Shown: in pieces, positions 61,308-64,000 of the stretch | Position numbering within the stretch: the stretch's first letter is position 1 | Layout: every line of letters starts with the position of its first letter | Assembly: GCA_020637615.1 (NCBI GenBank) | Contig: JACKKC010000006.1 | Coordinates: forward strand, 1-64,000 | Origin: Rhodovulum sp. | GTDB taxonomy: Bacteria; Pseudomonadota; Alphaproteobacteria; Rhodobacterales; Rhodobacteraceae | DNA: 64,000 nt | Direction: 5' to 3' | The notes under the pieces: generated by a model | What the model saw: the letters and a program-made list of their open reading frames with translations, nothing else | What the model was told of the DNA's origin: nothing | The model's database searches: none | Position numbers and translations under genes: made by a program

Positions 61308-62237
61308 ATGGCGACCCGCCGCAAGGTCATCATCAGCTGCGCGCTGACCGGTGCGATCCACACGCCCTCGATGTCCCCGCATCTGCCGGTGACGCCCGAG
61401 GAGATCGTCGCCGAGGGACGGCGCGCGGCGGAGGCCGGGGCCGCGATCCTGCACGTCCATGCCCGCGACCCGCGGACCGGGCGCCCCGACCAGTCCGTCG
61501 AGGCCTTCGGGCGGATCCTGCCCGGGCTCAAGGCGACGGGCGCGGTGATCAACGTGACCACCGGCGGCGCTCCCTACATGACGGTTGCGGAGCGGGTGGC
61601 GCCGGCCGCGCATTTCGCGCCCGAACTCGCCTCGCTCAACATGGGATCGATGAACTTCGGCCTCTATCCGATGCAGGCGCGCTATCCGCATCTGGCGCAG
61701 GACTGGGAGAACGAGCATCTGGAGGATTCCCGCGATCTGGTTTTCCGAAATACCTTCAAGGACATCGAGTTCGTTCTTTCCACCTGCGGCGGCAACGGCA
61801 CCCGCTTCGAGTTCGAATGCTACGACATCGGCCATCTCTATTCGCTGCGCCACATGCGCGACCGTGGCAAGGTGGCGGGCCGGCTCTTCGTGCAATCGGT
61901 CTTCGGGCTGCTCGGCGGCATCGGTGCGCATCCCGAGGACGTGCAGATGATGCGCCGCACCGCCGACCGGCTCTTCGGCGAGGGCTACGAATGGTCGGTG
62001 CTCGGTGCGGGCGCGAACCAGCTCCGCATCGGCGCGATGGCGGCGGCGATGGGCGGGCATGTCCGCGTCGGGCTCGAGGATTCGCTCTGGGTCGGGCCGG
62101 GCGAGCCGGCGACGTCCTCGGCCGACCAGGTCGCGCGGATAAGGCTCGTCCTCGACGGCCTCGGCCTCGACCCCGCGACCCCCGACGAGGCCCGCGCCAT
62201 GCTCGGGCTGAAGGGCGGCGAGGCGGTGGGGTTCTAG
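61308..62237 (+). CDS. Beta-keto acid cleavage enzyme (BKACE) family protein
   Basis: 309 residues, PF05853 type. V-I-I-S-C-A-L-T-G-A-I-H-T-P-S-M, the Zn-site I-L-H-V-H-A-R-D-P (about 46-54), N-V-T-T-G-G, N-M-G-S-M-N-F-G, and the conserved Glu in C-Y-D-I-G-H and V-G-L-E-D-S-L-W. BKACE enzymes condense a beta-keto acid with acetyl-CoA to give acetoacetate plus a CoA ester. Substrate is not predictable from sequence; GAGGAGAGG precedes the start. Confidence 0.9.
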   Translation: MATRRKVIISCALTGAIHTPSMSPHLPVTPEEIVAEGRRAAEAGAAILHVHARDPRTGRPDQSVEAFGRILPGLKATGAVINVTTGGAPYMTVAERVAPAAHFAPELASLNMGSMNFGLYPMQARYPHLAQDWENEHLEDSRDLVFRNTFKDIEFVLSTCGGNGTRFEFECYDIGHLYSLRHMRDRGKVAGRLFVQSVFGLLGGIGAHPEDVQMMRRTADRLFGEGYEWSVLGAGANQLRIGAMAAAMGGHVRVGLEDSLWVGPGEPATSSADQVARIRLVLDGLGLDPATPDEARAMLGLKGGEAVGF

Positions 62238-62304
62238 CGCAGGGGCTTCGGCGGCCCCCGGGGCGCCTTGCGCCGGCCATGGGCGCGGGGCAAGATGCGG
62301 GACG

Positions 62305-62333
62305 CTTGAAAGCAGGCTGGGGCAGGGCCATTT
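62305..62333 (+). promoter_or_regulatory. RpoH (heat-shock) type promoter of lon
   Basis: CTTGAAA (62305-62311), 16-bp spacer, CCATTT (62328-62333), close to the sigma-32 pattern CTTGAA / CCCAT-T of proteobacteria, 68 bp before the lon ATG. Heat-shock control of lon is established knowledge. Confidence 0.6.
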
Positions 62334-62400
62334 GCTCCACGAGAAAGCGTTCCGTGGCCGCATTCGGGGCGGGGGGCTTTGCTGGGAAAAGGACAAACAC

Positions 62401-64000
62401 ATGAGTGAACCGAGCAGTTCGACCCATCCTGTTCTGCCACTGCGCGACATCGTGGTGTTTCCGCACATGATCGTGCCGCTCTTCGTCGGCCGCGAGAAAT
62501 CCGTGCGCGCGCTGGAAGCGGTGATGAAGGACGACAAGCAGATCCTTCTGGCGAGCCAGAAGGACCCCTCCGAGGACGAGCCGCGGGCCGCGGGCATTTT
62601 CCGCGTCGGCGTGCTGGCCAATGTGCTGCAGCTCCTGAAACTGCCCGACGGCACCGTGAAGGTGCTGGTGGAGGGCAAGAGCCGCGTCCGGATCACCGAA
62701 TTCGTGGCCAATTCCGCCTATTTCGAGGCGGTCGCCGAGCCCATCGAGGAGACCGAGAACGATCCCGCGGCGATCAAGGCGCTGAGCCGCGCCGTGGTCG
62801 AGGAATTCGAGCGCTACGCCAAGCTCAACCGCAACATCCCCGACGAGGCCGTCTCGGCGGTCGCCGAGGACATGGCGGCGGCCAAGCTCGCGGATACCAT
62901 CGCGGGCCATCTCGGCGCGAAGCTCGAGGAGAAGCAGAAGCTGCTCGAGGAGCCCGACGTGGGCGAGCGGCTCGAGGTGATCTACGGCATGATGCAGGGC
63001 GAGATGTCGGTCCTGCGCGTCGAGAAGAAGATCAAGAGCCGGGTGAAGAACCAGATGGAGCGCACCCAGCGGGAATATTACCTCAACGAGCAGATGAAGG
63101 CGATCCAGCGCGAGCTGGGCGGCGGCGGCGAGGGCGAGGGGCACGACGACGCCTCCGAGTTCGAGGAGCGCATCGGCAAGACCAAGCTCTCCAAGGAAGC
63201 CCGCGAGAAGGCGCTGGCGGAGGTCAAGAAGCTCCGCTCCATGTCGCCCATGTCCGCCGAGGCCACGGTGGTGCGCAACTATCTCGAATGGATGCTGTCG
63301 ATCCCCTGGGGCAAGAAAAGCCGCATCCGCAAGGATCTCGGCCTCGCCCAGAAGGTGCTCGACGACGACCATTACGGGCTGGAGAAGGTCAAGGACCGCA
63401 TCATCGAGTTCCTGGCGGTGCAGTCGCGCTCCGACAAGCTGCGCGGGCCGATCCTCTGTCTCGTCGGGCCTCCCGGCGTGGGCAAGACGTCCCTGGGCAA
63501 GTCGGTGGCCAAGGCCACGGGCCGCGAGTTCATCCGCATCTCGCTCGGCGGCGTCCGGGACGAGGCGGAGATCCGCGGGCATCGGCGGACCTATATCGGC
63601 TCGATGCCCGGCAAGATCATCCAGTCGATGAAGAAGGCCAAGACCGTCAACCCGCTCATCCTGCTCGACGAGGTCGACAAGATGGGCCAGGACTTCCGCG
63701 GCGATCCGGCCAGCGCCATGCTCGAGGTGCTCGATCCCGAGCAGAACGCCACCTTCTCGGATCACTACCTGGAGGTGGAATACGACCTCTCGAACGTGAT
63801 GTTCATCACCACGGCGAATACCTACAACATGCCGCGGCCGCTCTTGGATCGCATGGAGATCATCTCGATCTCGGGCTATACCGAGGACGAGAAGATCGAG
63901 ATCGCCAAGCAGCACCTGCTCGCCAAGCAGTTGAAGGGGCACGGGCTGAAGGCCGGCGAGTTCGAGCTGACCGACGCGGCGTTGCGCGACACCGTGCGCT
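62401..64000 (+). CDS. lon: ATP-dependent protease Lon, 5' part
   Basis: 533 residues are visible; the gene runs off the window. N-terminal LON substrate domain (L-P-L-R-D-I-V-V-F-P-H-M-I-V-P-L-F-V-G-R), a coiled-coil linker with Y-Y-L-N-E-Q-M-K-A-I, and the AAA+ module: Walker A G-P-P-G-V-G-K-T (near 359-366), Walker B L-L-D-E-V-D-K (near 420), sensor-1 T-A-N-T. The Ser-Lys protease domain lies outside. ATG at 62401 with AAAAGGAC upstream. General protein quality control; probably marks the edge of the accessory region. Confidence 0.98.
   Translation, partial: MSEPSSSTHPVLPLRDIVVFPHMIVPLFVGREKSVRALEAVMKDDKQILLASQKDPSEDEPRAAGIFRVGVLANVLQLLKLPDGTVKVLVEGKSRVRITEFVANSAYFEAVAEPIEETENDPAAIKALSRAVVEEFERYAKLNRNIPDEAVSAVAEDMAAAKLADTIAGHLGAKLEEKQKLLEEPDVGERLEVIYGMMQGEMSVLRVEKKIKSRVKNQMERTQREYYLNEQMKAIQRELGGGGEGEGHDDASEFEERIGKTKLSKEAREKALAEVKKLRSMSPMSAEATVVRNYLEWMLSIPWGKKSRIRKDLGLAQKVLDDDHYGLEKVKDRIIEFLAVQSRSDKLRGPILCLVGPPGVGKTSLGKSVAKATGREFIRISLGGVRDEAEIRGHRRTYIGSMPGKIIQSMKKAKTVNPLILLDEVDKMGQDFRGDPASAMLEVLDPEQNATFSDHYLEVEYDLSNVMFITTANTYNMPRPLLDRMEIISISGYTEDEKIEIAKQHLLAKQLKGHGLKAGEFELTDAALRDTVR

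Noticed and set aside
61756..63942. A 728-codon minus-strand frame opposite lon and the BKACE gene
   Set aside because: Shadow of lon; His/Leu/Asp-rich composition and no recognisable domain.

Overview
The window is GC-rich (roughly two-thirds G+C by eye) and densely coded. It reads like a chromosomal accessory region of an alphaproteobacterium, most likely a Rhodobacteraceae/Paracoccaceae relative. The grounds are the sulfolactate genes with a SuyZ-type exporter, a Ser-type trans-3-hydroxyproline dehydratase, a TGA-N9-TCA iron box, the IolC-DUF2090 fusion and the abundance of Gfo/Idh and LacI paralogues. This assignment is inference, because no rRNA or other marker gene is present except part of lon.

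Layout. 1-3.25 kb: a truncated ORF with a zinc-ribbon-like start, then an IS3-family element with 26-bp terminal repeats whose transposase is split by a complete IS630-family element. 3.4-9.6 kb: Tat-exported CodA-like amidohydrolase, NCS2-type permease, ornithine-cyclodeaminase-family protein and two GntR/FCD-type regulators; the two promoter regions share a 12-bp operator-like word. 9.8-13 kb: maeB and, divergently, an N-terminal relic of malate synthase G. 13.3-17.8 kb: exbB-exbD-tonB with a PepSY membrane protein and two small membrane proteins (iron/siderophore energisation). 17.9-18.7 kb: a DapB-like reductase.

18.9-46.2 kb is an inositol-centred sugar catabolic island: an MFS sugar porter, three LacI regulators, five Gfo/Idh/MocA dehydrogenases, six TIM-barrel isomerase/epimerase genes (one riddled with indels), a ribose/fructose-type ABC transporter, and the core iolC(DUF2090)-iolD-iolE-iolB-iolI-like-iolA operon. 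A CTGATG-N6-ATCAG-type palindrome recurs upstream of three transcription units and probably defines a regulon for two sister LacI proteins. 46.7-53.8 kb: a UTRA-type GntR regulator, then a probable sulfolactate module (GldA-like dehydrogenase, suyA, suyB, slcC, comC, suyZ) with a promoter carrying an operator-like word also present in front of the regulator.

54.5-56.1 kb: two tandem paralogous exported proteins of unknown function. 56.1-60.9 kb: hydroxyproline catabolism (trans-3-Hyp dehydratase, cis-3-Hyp dehydratase, 4-Hyp epimerase, D-amino-acid dehydrogenase). 61.3 kb: a BKACE-family enzyme. 62.4 kb to the edge: lon behind an RpoH-like promoter. GC-rich palindromic repeats recur in at least six intergenic gaps between 21.7 and 54.1 kb, each shortly 3' of a stop codon.
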